From NCBI GenBank assembly GCA_022779365.1, contig JALFSI010000035.1:1-22362 (forward strand): a DNA stretch of 22,362 nt. Direction: 5' to 3'. This DNA comes from CAG-170 sp022779365 (GTDB taxonomy: Bacteria; Bacillota; Clostridia; Oscillospirales; Oscillospiraceae). The notes beneath the pieces are model-generated. The model ran no database searches and had not been told where the DNA came from. It saw nothing but the letters and a program-made list of their open reading frames with translations. This document shows positions 9,281 to 16,140 of this stretch, piece after piece. How positions within the stretch are numbered: position 1 is the stretch's first letter; every line of letters begins with the position of its first letter. Both the position numbers and the translations under genes were made by a program.

Positions 9281-9312
9281 CTCAGGTGGGGAGAGTTTTC
9301 TCCCCACCTGAG
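9281..9312 (+). promoter_or_regulatory. Perfect 13-bp hairpin in the intergenic gap
   Basis: CTCAGGTGGGGAG (9281-9293) and its exact reverse complement (9300-9312) enclose a 6-nt loop. The following bases GACGCACTTTCT give only a weak T stretch. It may be a partial terminator or an mRNA processing point between the cyclase gene and the next oxidoreductase gene. Confidence 0.55.
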
Positions 9313-9359
9313 GACGCACTTTCTAAAAATATCTAACCGAAATTAAAAGGAGCTTCACT

Positions 9360-10403
9360 ATGAAAAAGATTCGTTGGGGCGTGATCGGCGCGGGCGGCAT
9401 CGCAGACCGTCGGACGATCCCGGGCATGATGCTGGCGGATAACGCCGAACTGATCGCTGTGATGGAGATCAACATGGAGCTGGCAGAAAAATGCCGCGCC
9501 AAGTGGGGCTGCAAGCGTGCGTATGATAACGAGGCGGCGCTGCTCGCCGACCCGGAGATCGACGCAGTTTACATCGCGTCTCCCGTTGTTCTGCACGCGC
9601 GGCAGGCGATGGCCGCTGCGGACGCAGGCAAGCACATCCTCATTGAAAAGCCTCTCGCCATGACCTCGGAGGAGGGCGAGAAGGTCGTCGCCTATTGCGA
9701 GAGCAAGGGCGTGAAGATCGCCGCCGGTCTCATGATGCGTTTCGGCGCGTATGTGCAGGCGATGAAAAAGGCGATCGCCGAGGGCAAGATCGGTCACGTT
9801 GTGTCCGGTTACTCGCAGTTCACCTGCTGGTATCCCGATATGCCGGGCAACTGGCGTCAGAGCAAGAAAAACGGCGGCGGCGGCGCCATGATGGACATGG
9901 GCGTGCATTGCATCGACCTCATGCAGTACGTCACCGGCTCGCGCGTCAAGCAGGTCGCGGCGTTCCACGACACGCTGACGTTCCACTATGAGGTCGAGGA
10001 CTCGTCCATGGTCATGCTGCGGCTGGAAAACGGCTGCCAGTGCGTGGTGCAGTCTAACTTCAACATCCCGGATGAGGCCGCCAAGTGGCGTCTGGAGTTC
10101 TTCGGCGATCAGGGTCGTCTGGCGGGCGAGAACATCATCGGTCAGATCGACGGCGGCACGCTCGACGCGCTGTTCTGCGGCGAGGTCGGCGGCTACGACG
10201 CCCAGCAGGACACCAAGGACGTCAAGGGCGAGGAGATCAACGTGGAGTTTGGCAATATGTACACCCGCGAGATCGAGTCGTTCGGCAACTCTCTGCTCAA
10301 TAACCTCCCGCTGGAGGTTCCCGCGTCCGACGCGGTGCAGGTCCAGCGCGTCATGGAAGCGGCATACCGCTCCAATGACGAGAAATGTGTCATCGACCTG
10401 TAA
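9360..10403 (+). CDS. Gfo/Idh/MocA-family oxidoreductase (second copy)
   Basis: 347 residues. Rossmann motif GVIGAGGIA (7-15), EKP at 96-98, and MMDMGVHCIDLMQY (177-190) supplying His183 and Asp186. Only the family motifs are shared with the protein at 2072-3106, so the two probably act at different positions of the substrate or in opposite directions. AAAAGGAG 7 nt upstream sets the start. It precedes the DegT-type aminotransferase gene. In known sugar pathways, Gfo/Idh proteins oxidise a ring hydroxyl to a ketone that such a transaminase then aminates (WlbA/WlbE, NtdC/NtdA), or the reverse can occur. That pairing is suggested here, not proven. Confidence 0.88.
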   Translation: MKKIRWGVIGAGGIADRRTIPGMMLADNAELIAVMEINMELAEKCRAKWGCKRAYDNEAALLADPEIDAVYIASPVVLHARQAMAAADAGKHILIEKPLAMTSEEGEKVVAYCESKGVKIAAGLMMRFGAYVQAMKKAIAEGKIGHVVSGYSQFTCWYPDMPGNWRQSKKNGGGGAMMDMGVHCIDLMQYVTGSRVKQVAAFHDTLTFHYEVEDSSMVMLRLENGCQCVVQSNFNIPDEAAKWRLEFFGDQGRLAGENIIGQIDGGTLDALFCGEVGGYDAQQDTKDVKGEEINVEFGNMYTREIESFGNSLLNNLPLEVPASDAVQVQRVMEAAYRSNDEKCVIDL

Positions 10404-10488
10404 GGTCGTCACGCACCCAGTTCGTTTGTAAGAGCCGGAAAGACCGGCGCTCGGGGCATTGTGCCAATCTGCATATGAGGTGAACGAT

Positions 10489-10542
10489 ATGAAACCACTG
10501 GATTATACGGTTGGTCTGTACAACTGCTGCCGCGATCCGTGA
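10489..10542 (+). CDS. 17-codon micro-ORF (leader peptide or gene remnant)
   Basis: AGGTGA at 10479-10484 is followed by ATG at the usual distance. The frame reads MKPLDYTVGLYNCCRDP and then TGA. The peptide reads like the start of a normal protein, so it may be the stump of a deleted gene, or a leader peptide for the DegT-type gene. A small hairpin (10432-10438/10444-10452) lies just upstream. No family is recognised. Confidence 0.3.
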   Translation: MKPLDYTVGLYNCCRDP

Positions 10543-10621
10543 CCGCGCGCCGCGACCCCCGTATCCCCATTCACAATGACGAATATTACATCTTAAAATT
10601 GCAAAATAAGGAGTTATGATC

Positions 10622-11935
10622 ATGGAAAAGAAAAAAGCGTCGGATTTTCGTTACAATACCGGTGAGACCAAAGTGCCTTGGGCTGCCGTTGGTGAAAACT
10701 ATAACGCCGAGGACCTGATGACCATCATCCGCTTTATGATGAAGGGCAAGGGCGCGGACTATGAAAAAGCGATCGCGGCTGTGGAAAAGGACGTTTATGC
10801 GCTGGATAAGGTCGCAGTCCCGCCCGCAAAGCTGTCGCTGGACGTCGAGGTCGCCAAGGCGGAGAATATGTGCGACGAGTACCTGCACACCAAGGGCTCT
10901 ACCTTCCTCACCAACTGCACCGCGGGCTTTGAGATCGCCTGCAAGTACACCGGGCTGAAGCCCGGCGACGAGGTCATCGTCCCCGCCATCACCTTTGCGG
11001 CGACCATGGCATATCCGCTTTCCATCGGCTGCAAGCTGGTGTTTGCGGACGTCGATCCCATCACCCTCAACATGGACCCGAAGGACGTCGCCAAGAAGAT
11101 CACCGACAAGACGAAGATGATCATCCCCGTGCATATCGGCGGCTACCCGGTCGATATGGACCCGATCCTCGAGCTCGCCAAGCAGCACGACATCATCGTC
11201 CTCGAGGACGCGGCGCACGCCTTCGGCGGCGAGTATAAGCACCGCAAGCTCGGCACGATCGGCGACTTCGGTTCGTTCTCGTTCCACGAGGTCAAGAACA
11301 TCACCTCCTTCGGCGAAGGCGGCATCCTCTGCTCCAACATCACGGAGTTCCTGCCCGAAATGCGCCGCGCACGCTTCCTCGGCACGGACTTCACCAAGCA
11401 CATCAAGGACTGGCTGTATGAAGTCACCTCCATCCAGGGCAAGCGTGGGCCGTTCGTCGCCACGAACTTCTCCACCACCGAAATTCAGGGTCTGGGTCTG
11501 CAGCTTCAGATCGCGCGCAATGACCAGATCATGAAGGCGCGCCGTGACGCCGCTGCGTACCTCAACAGCCGTCTGGAAGGCTGCGACGCGCTGCGCGTGC
11601 AGGACCTCGGCAATGACGACATCGTCCCGACCTTCCACCTCTATCAGCTCCAGATCGACCCCGAAAAGGCGGGCGGCGATGTGCAGCTCTTTAAGAAGAA
11701 GATCGGCGAAAAGGGCGTGACGCAGATCGCGCACTTCGGACCGCTGTACCGCTTTGCCATTCTGAAGGATTACGGCTACGACGAGGACGCCATCGCCGCG
11801 ACCTGCCCGGTCTGCGAAGAGGTGTTCTACCGCCGCTTCACGCACTTCCCGATCTATGGTCTGACCAAAGAGCAGCTCGACTACATGGCGGATTCCATCC
11901 TGGAAGCCGTTGACGAGATGAAGCGCGGCGTGTAA
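10622..11935 (+). CDS. DegT/DnrJ/EryC1/StrS-family PLP aminotransferase
   Basis: 437 residues. This family transaminates keto sugars and cyclitols. EDAAHAFGG supplies the Asp that contacts the pyridine nitrogen (Asp196). GSFSFHEVKNITSFGEGG carries Lys225, the expected PLP Schiff-base lysine, so the enzyme looks catalytically intact. The N-terminal arm is about 60 residues longer than in minimal family members. The second ATG (10622) is preferred because AAGGAG ends 8 nt before it, against 2 nt for the ATG at 10616. It follows the Gfo/Idh gene after 218 bp. Either synthesis of an amino sugar or removal of its amino group is possible. Confidence 0.87.
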   Translation: MEKKKASDFRYNTGETKVPWAAVGENYNAEDLMTIIRFMMKGKGADYEKAIAAVEKDVYALDKVAVPPAKLSLDVEVAKAENMCDEYLHTKGSTFLTNCTAGFEIACKYTGLKPGDEVIVPAITFAATMAYPLSIGCKLVFADVDPITLNMDPKDVAKKITDKTKMIIPVHIGGYPVDMDPILELAKQHDIIVLEDAAHAFGGEYKHRKLGTIGDFGSFSFHEVKNITSFGEGGILCSNITEFLPEMRRARFLGTDFTKHIKDWLYEVTSIQGKRGPFVATNFSTTEIQGLGLQLQIARNDQIMKARRDAAAYLNSRLEGCDALRVQDLGNDDIVPTFHLYQLQIDPEKAGGDVQLFKKKIGEKGVTQIAHFGPLYRFAILKDYGYDEDAIAATCPVCEEVFYRRFTHFPIYGLTKEQLDYMADSILEAVDEMKRGV

Positions 11936-11966
11936 ACCGCAAAGCTCAGCTCCCGGAGCATCCTGT

Positions 11967-12236
11967 GGGGGCGGTACTTCGCGTACCGCCCCCGCTCTGC
12001 CGTGAAGCCTCGCAGAGTTTTGCGCCCGCAGGCGCAAAAATGATTCAGATTATTTTCTGCGGCGGCGTGTACGTCGCAGAAAATACTGCTCGCTCTGCAA
12101 GTGTGGAATTTTTGCGCTTGCGCAAAAATTATGCGCGCGGCAGAGTGCAAGCCCTTTCAAACGAAAGCCCAGCGAAGCGGGTTTCGTTTGAGAGCGTTTC
12201 AAAAACCTGTTTTTGAAACGCTCAGGTACCGCCCCC
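11967..12236 (+). repeat. Array of seven hairpins closed by a long-range stem
   Basis: The gap between the two aminotransferase genes holds seven successive hairpins: 11967-11977/11983-11993, 11995-12000/12012-12017, 12018-12026/12031-12039, 12052-12061/12075-12084, 12107-12116/12121-12130 (with an outer stem 12093-12098/12140-12145), 12154-12166/12182-12194 and 12192-12205/12210-12223. The arm GTACCGCCCCC of the first hairpin recurs at 12226-12236, so GGGGGCGGTAC at 11967 can pair locally or enclose the whole array. No long open frame with a ribosome site is present. It could be a structured RNA or a non-autonomous palindromic mobile repeat. Confidence 0.7.
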
Positions 12237-12278
12237 ATTTTCAGGCGCTGAATGGAGCGCTCGGCGGTCATACGGCGT

Positions 12279-12314
12279 CTGATTTCATCCGGGAGCGCCG
12301 GATGAAAGGATCAG
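12279..12314 (+). promoter_or_regulatory. Hairpin covering the ribosome site of the aminotransferase gene
   Basis: TTTCATCCGG (12283-12292) pairs with CCGGATGAAA (12298-12307), and CTGA/TCAG (12279-12282/12311-12314) extends the stem around a GGA bulge. The likely ribosome site AAAGGA (12305-12310) lies in the stem and its bulge, 8 nt before the ATG at 12319. This could hold translation down until the hairpin is opened. The regulatory role is inferred. Confidence 0.5.
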
Positions 12315-12318
12315 ACCA

Positions 12319-13530
12319 ATGAAAATTTCCGAAAAGGCGCGCCTTTGCGCGCTGTCTCCCATGCGCAAGTTCCATCCCTACGCCGTGGCTGCCAAGCAGG
12401 CGGGGAAGGAGATTTATCACCTGAACATCGGGCAGCCCGACATCGAAACACCGCAGGCGCTGTTTGACGCAGTGCGGAAGTTCGATCAGGCGGTGCTCGA
12501 ATATGCGCCGTCGCCCGGTATCCCGTCGCTTATCGGCGCGATCCGCGATTATTACCGCCGCATCGGCGTGGCGTTTGGCGACGGCGACATCCTCATCACC
12601 ACCGGCGGCAGCGAGGCGCTGCAAATTCTGATGTTCTGCATCCTCGACGAGGGCAGCGAGGTCATCATCCCCGAGCCGTTCTATCCCAACTACAATACCA
12701 TGATCCGCGCCGCGGGCGGTGTGATCCGTCCCATCCCGACCTGCCCCGAGGAGGGCTATTGCTACGCCACGCGCGAAAAGCTGGAGGCGGCGATCACGCC
12801 CAACACCCGCGCCATCATGGTCACGAACCCCGGCAACCCCACCGGCGTGGTGCTCACGCCAGAGCAGATGCGGCTGCTGGCGGATGTTGCCAAGGAGCAC
12901 GGGCTGTACATCATCGGTGACGAGGTGTACCGCGAGTTCTGCTACGACGGCGATACCACGCCGCGCTCGATGGCACAGTTTGCGGATGTTGCGGAGAACG
13001 TGGTCATCATCGACTCGGTCTCCAAGCGCTTTTCCGCCTGCGGCGCGCGCATCGGTGCGCTGCTGTCAAAAAACCGCGAGCTGATGGCAAACGCGCTCAA
13101 GTTCTGTCAGGCGAGACTGTCGGTGGCGACGCTCGATCAGGTCGCGGCGACGGCGCTGTACAGCGTGGGCGCGGACTATTTTGACGCCGTGCGCGAGGAA
13201 TATCAGCGCCGCCGCGATACCTGCTATCGCGCGCTGCTGAAAATTCCGGGCGTCGTGTGCGCCGCGCCGGAGGGCGCGTTCTACATGATGGCGAAGCTGC
13301 CCGTGGACGACACGGAAAAATTCCAGCAGTGGCTGCTGGAAGAATTTGAGGACCGGGGCGAGACGGTCATGTTTGCGCCGGGCAGCGGCTTCTACGCCAC
13401 ACCCGGCAGCGGACGGCAGGAGATCCGCATCGCCTATGTGCTGAAGCAGGCGCGCCTCGAGCGCGCCATGGAGCTTCTCGGACTTGCGGTCGCGCAGTAC
13501 CGGCGCGAGGTCATGCACGAGGCGCAGTAA
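12319..13530 (+). CDS. Class I/II PLP-dependent aminotransferase (AspC-like)
   Basis: 403 residues, fold type I aminotransferase of the aspartate/aromatic group. NPGNPTG (170-176, Asn173), the Asp of GDEVY (Asp201) and SVSKRFSACGARIG (Lys236, the PLP lysine) are all present. A C-terminal Arg in EIRIAYV fits the carboxylate-binding Arg of the family. It is cytosolic and transfers amino groups between amino acids and 2-oxo acids, so it could recycle the amino donor of the DegT-type enzyme. Being beyond a 383-bp structured gap, it may be an independent unit. A strong terminator follows at 13553-13580. Confidence 0.87.
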   Translation: MKISEKARLCALSPMRKFHPYAVAAKQAGKEIYHLNIGQPDIETPQALFDAVRKFDQAVLEYAPSPGIPSLIGAIRDYYRRIGVAFGDGDILITTGGSEALQILMFCILDEGSEVIIPEPFYPNYNTMIRAAGGVIRPIPTCPEEGYCYATREKLEAAITPNTRAIMVTNPGNPTGVVLTPEQMRLLADVAKEHGLYIIGDEVYREFCYDGDTTPRSMAQFADVAENVVIIDSVSKRFSACGARIGALLSKNRELMANALKFCQARLSVATLDQVAATALYSVGADYFDAVREEYQRRRDTCYRALLKIPGVVCAAPEGAFYMMAKLPVDDTEKFQQWLLEEFEDRGETVMFAPGSGFYATPGSGRQEIRIAYVLKQARLERAMELLGLAVAQYRREVMHEAQ

Positions 13531-13552
13531 AAAGCGCAGGGAAAATACAGGA

Positions 13553-13580
13553 GGGCGCGCGGATACCCGCGCGCCCTTTT
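13553..13580 (+). terminator. Intrinsic terminator after the aminotransferase gene
   Basis: GGGCGCGCGG (13553-13562), a 4-nt loop and CCGCGCGCCC (13567-13576) are followed by TTTT. It sits 22 bp after the stop codon and ends the plus-strand locus. Confidence 0.75.
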
Positions 13581-13585
13581 GCGCA

Positions 13586-13632
13586 CACCAATGCGAAACG
13601 CCCCTACGGGTGCGTGCGTGTTTGCATTGGTG
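13586..13632. repeat. Imperfect inverted repeat between terminators
   Basis: CACCAATGCGAAAC (13586-13599) pairs with GTTTGCATTGGTG (13620-13632) with one bulged base around a 20-nt loop. The loop contains CCCCTACGGG, resembling the arm of the neighbouring palindromic repeat. Probably part of the same repeat-rich spacer. Confidence 0.5.
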
Positions 13633-13649
13633 CGTCTGGGTTTGCGATG

Positions 13650-13702
13650 TCGTACCGCACGGGAGGGGCTTGCCCTGCCCCTACGTTACGACGAAGCGGG
13701 GC
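13650..13702. repeat. GC-rich palindromic dispersed repeat, copy 2
   Basis: Diverged relative of the repeat at 194-246: it shares GCCCCTACG-type arms and the tail TACGACGAAGCGGGGC. Here the stem (GGGAGGGGC...GCCCTGCCCC) has several mismatches. It lies between convergent terminators, a typical place for such elements. Confidence 0.55.
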
Positions 13703-13740
13703 AAAACAAACAGCGCCCGTAGGAGCGTTCCTGCGGGCGC
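13703..13740 (-). terminator. Intrinsic terminator of murA
   Basis: Arms GCGCCCGTAGGA (13713-13724) and TCCTGCGGGCGC (13729-13740) form a 12-bp hairpin with one mismatch. On the minus strand it is followed by TGTTTGTTTT. It begins 13 bp after the murA stop and, with the plus-strand terminator at 13553, separates the convergent units. Confidence 0.7.
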
Positions 13741-13752
13741 ACAGTATTCTCT

Positions 13753-15048
13753 TTAACCGACTGACTGGACTTCCTTATGCCGCTCCTTGACCTCCACGCG
13801 GCGGATCTGCGCGCCGAGGGCGGTGAGCTTGCCGATGATGTCCTCGTAGCCGCGCTCGATGTAGTGCGCATCCTCGATGGTGCTGAAGCCGTCGGCAGCC
13901 ATGGCAGCGATGACCATCGCCGCGCCCGCGCGCAGGTCGCACGCGCGCACCTCGCAGCCGTAGAGCTTGTCCACGCCGTCGATGACGGCGGTCTTGCTCT
14001 CCACCTGAATATTTGCGCCCATACGGCTCAGCTCGCCGGTATAGCGGAAGCGGTTGTCGTAAATGCCCTCGGTGATGATGCTCGTCCCCTCCGCCAGCGC
14101 CATGCACACCGCGATCTGCGGCTGCATATCCGTGGGGAAGCCGGGGTACGGCATCGTCTTGACATTCGCCCGGCGCAGCCGGCGCGTGGACTCGACGCGG
14201 ATGGAATCATCATATTCCGTCACGCGCACGCCCATTTCACGCAGCTTCGCGGTGATGCAGTCCAAATGCTTGGGGATGACGTTTTCAATGAGCACGCTGC
14301 CGCCTACGGCTGCCGCCGCGGTCATGTAGGTGCCCGCCTCGATCTGATCGGGAATGATGGAATAGAAGCCGCCGCGCAGGCTCTTCACGCCGCGCACCTT
14401 GATCACGTCCGTGCCAGCGCCCGAAATTTTCGCACCCATGGCGTTGAGGAAGTTCGCAAGATCGACGATATGCGGCTCTTTGGCGCAGTTTTCGATCACG
14501 GTCATGCCGTTTGACAGCACCGCCGCGAGCAGAATGTTCATCGTTGCGCCGACGGACACGATGTCCAGATACACATGACCGCCCTGCAAGCCGCCCTCGG
14601 GGGCGTCGGCGCAGACATAGCCGTCCGCCTGCTCTACATTCGCGCCGAGCGCGGCGAAGCCCTTGATGTGCTGGTCGATGGGGCGCACACCGAAGTTGCA
14701 GCCGCCCGGCATGGCGACGCGCGCGTGCCCGAATCGACCAAGCTCGACACCAATGAGGTAGTACGACGCGCGGATGCGGCGCACAAGCTCGATGGGCGCG
14801 GTGGTGTTATGCACATGGGAGCAGTCGATCTGGAGCGTGTTGCGCCCCAGCCGCTGGATGCGCGCGCCCATATCCGCCAGAATCTCCAGCAGCAGACGCA
14901 CATCGGAAATATCCGGCACGTTTTCAATGCGGCACACGCCGTCCACCAGCAGTGCGGCAGGCAGCATAGCGACCGCGGCGTTTTTCGCGCCCGAGATCGT
15001 GACCGTGCCGTGCAGGGGCTTTCCGCCCTTTACTTCATATTGAATCAA
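13753..15048 (-). CDS. murA: UDP-N-acetylglucosamine 1-carboxyvinyltransferase (MurA)
   Basis: 431 residues, full family length. It makes UDP-GlcNAc-enolpyruvate from UDP-GlcNAc and phosphoenolpyruvate, the first committed step of peptidoglycan synthesis, in the cytoplasm. Lys22 in SGAKNA and the catalytic Cys117 in PGGCNFGVRPIDQHIKG are present; the Cys is the fosfomycin target, so no intrinsic Cys-to-Asp resistance is seen. The GCNFGVRPIDQH form resembles the second (MurA2/MurZ-like) Firmicute paralogue, though the class is not certain. The start is TTG at 15048, after AGAGGG; no in-frame ATG lies nearby. It has its own promoter (15194-15222) and terminator. It lies downstream of yycI. Confidence 0.94.
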   Translation of the reverse strand: MIQYEVKGGKPLHGTVTISGAKNAAVAMLPAALLVDGVCRIENVPDISDVRLLLEILADMGARIQRLGRNTLQIDCSHVHNTTAPIELVRRIRASYYLIGVELGRFGHARVAMPGGCNFGVRPIDQHIKGFAALGANVEQADGYVCADAPEGGLQGGHVYLDIVSVGATMNILLAAVLSNGMTVIENCAKEPHIVDLANFLNAMGAKISGAGTDVIKVRGVKSLRGGFYSIIPDQIEAGTYMTAAAAVGGSVLIENVIPKHLDCITAKLREMGVRVTEYDDSIRVESTRRLRRANVKTMPYPGFPTDMQPQIAVCMALAEGTSIITEGIYDNRFRYTGELSRMGANIQVESKTAVIDGVDKLYGCEVRACDLRAGAAMVIAAMAADGFSTIEDAHYIERGYEDIIGKLTALGAQIRRVEVKERHKEVQSVG

Positions 15049-15135
15049 AATAAATCCCTCTTTATTCCCGTCATCTGTTGACGTTAAGAGTTTTTGCAGT
15101 TCGCATTAAAATAACAAAGTCAAAGCATGGAAAAC

Positions 15136-15177
15136 GCGTGCACGAGCGGCTGGAATCGTTTCCGGCGCAGCGCACGC
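15136..15177 (-). promoter_or_regulatory. Long imperfect hairpin in the murA leader
   Basis: Outer arms GCGTGC/GCACGC (15136-15141/15172-15177) and inner arms GGAA/TTCC (15152-15155/15160-15163) pair with partial pairing between. It lies in the roughly 140-nt leader between the murA promoter and its TTG start. No known riboswitch is recognised; it may affect mRNA stability or translation. Confidence 0.35.
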
Positions 15178-15193
15178 GAACCACACCCTTCGC

Positions 15194-15222
15194 ATAGTAT
15201 CACATTCTTAAGAAAATGTAAA
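15194..15222 (-). promoter_or_regulatory. Sigma-A-type promoter for murA
   Basis: On the minus strand, TTTACA (15217-15222) and TACTAT (15194-15199) are spaced by 17 bp. The -35 box is the same as that of the SDR promoter at 2011-2039. It allows murA to be expressed apart from the walRK operon. Confidence 0.65.
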
Positions 15223-15249
15223 GAAAAAATGACAAACCGATACCGATTT
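15223..15249 (-). terminator. Weak candidate terminator after yycI
   Basis: On the minus strand a 6-bp stem AAATCG/CGGTTT (15234-15249) is followed by GTCATTTTTTC. The stem is short and AT-rich, so read-through from the walRK operon into murA is likely. Confidence 0.3.
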
Positions 15250-15262
15250 ACGCCTGCCGCGC

Positions 15263-16105
15263 TCATGTGCCCTCACACAAAGTAACGGTGCGGTCGATGC
15301 CGCCGACGTAAAAGCTGCCCACGTCCGTGTCGATGCGCCAGACAGGGGTCAGACGCACCGCGCCGGAGGCGGTGTCGGCGTGGCGATAGCCCTGACGAAT
15401 GCCCGTGATGCTGCCGCCGACCCAGCCGAGCGTGTCGCGCCGGGCAAGCAGGGCGATGACCGCGTCGGCGCAGGAGATGCACACATCGCCCCCCACGCGC
15501 AGCGTGTCGTCCGCGCCGGGGTAGAATGTACCGGTGATCTGGCGCAGCGCGCCCGTCTTGTCGTAGCGCAGCGTCAGCCCGCCGCCGAAGATCGGCGCGT
15601 CCTGCGTCTGCTGCACGGCGTGCAGGAGCGTGCCGCCGCCGTCCGTGTCGGTCAAAACCGTCACCTCCGCACAGGAAAAGCCCATTTTGCGCAGCAATTC
15701 GCGCGCTTGCGACTCCGGCGAGCCGGACGCGGCTTCGCCCGTCAGCACCGCCTCAAAGCTCCCGCTCGCGCCGAACGTGCAGCGCCCGGCGGCGGAGGTG
15801 AAATTCTGCGTATAGCGCGTGGAGTCCTCCTCCAGAAACACCGTCTGCCCCAAAAGCGCCCCGGCGGCGGTGCTTGCGGCGCTCTGCGCGTCGGCAAGCT
15901 CCAGCACGCACAGTCCACGGCTGACGGGCAGCGCCTCCGGCGTCAGCTCCACGCCGTTTTCGGCGAGGAACGCCTGAAGCCGGTCATAGACCGCCTGCCG
16001 CTCCTGCCGCTGGGCAAGGCGCGGCGGCACGACCAGCAGCAGCAAAAATGCCGCTGCCAGCGCCAGAATGAGCAAAATCAAATTTTTGAGCTTTGATACC
16101 GGCAT
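15263..16105 (-). CDS. yycI: YycI-like regulator of the WalRK two-component system
   Basis: 280 residues. One N-terminal membrane span (about 8-27) is followed by an extracellular domain. YycI interacts with YycH and the WalK kinase at the membrane to adjust its activity. Sequence identity in this family is low. The assignment rests on position after walK and yycH, the single-span layout, the size, and the C-terminal PVWRIDTDVGSFYV block that resembles the YycI/YpeB-type repeat. The ribosome site GAAAGGGGGC is the same as that of yycH and walK. The gap after yycH is 35 bp. Confidence 0.72.
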   Translation of the reverse strand: MPVSKLKNLILLILALAAAFLLLLVVPPRLAQRQERQAVYDRLQAFLAENGVELTPEALPVSRGLCVLELADAQSAASTAAGALLGQTVFLEEDSTRYTQNFTSAAGRCTFGASGSFEAVLTGEAASGSPESQARELLRKMGFSCAEVTVLTDTDGGGTLLHAVQQTQDAPIFGGGLTLRYDKTGALRQITGTFYPGADDTLRVGGDVCISCADAVIALLARRDTLGWVGGSITGIRQGYRHADTASGAVRLTPVWRIDTDVGSFYVGGIDRTVTLCEGT

Positions 16106-16140
16106 ATCCCGCGCCCCCTTTCGTCAAAAATCAAATGATT

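Noticed and set aside
6311..9319. A 1002-codon open frame on the minus strand
   Set aside because: It runs antisense to the second permease, the binding protein and the cyclase, all of which have clear motifs and ribosome sites. Its composition (rich in Arg, His, Asp, Gly) is what GC-rich antisense frames give, and it shows no domain.
10540..10599. Readthrough of the micro-ORF TGA as selenocysteine
   Set aside because: The frame continues only 18 codons to a TAA, shows no conserved protein, and no selenocysteine insertion structure was recognised.
9360..11935. Kanosamine-type (NtdC/NtdA) biosynthesis pair
   Set aside because: A Gfo/Idh and a DegT-type transaminase of similar sizes are adjacent, but no sugar-phosphate phosphatase gene is present and the sequences do not look specifically like NtdA. 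Only the general class was kept.
10586..12037. A 483-codon open frame on the minus strand
   Set aside because: Antisense to the DegT-type aminotransferase gene and running into the hairpin array; no family features.
11967..12236. CRISPR array
   Set aside because: The repeated units are inverted, differ from one another, and lack equal spacers; no cas genes are near.
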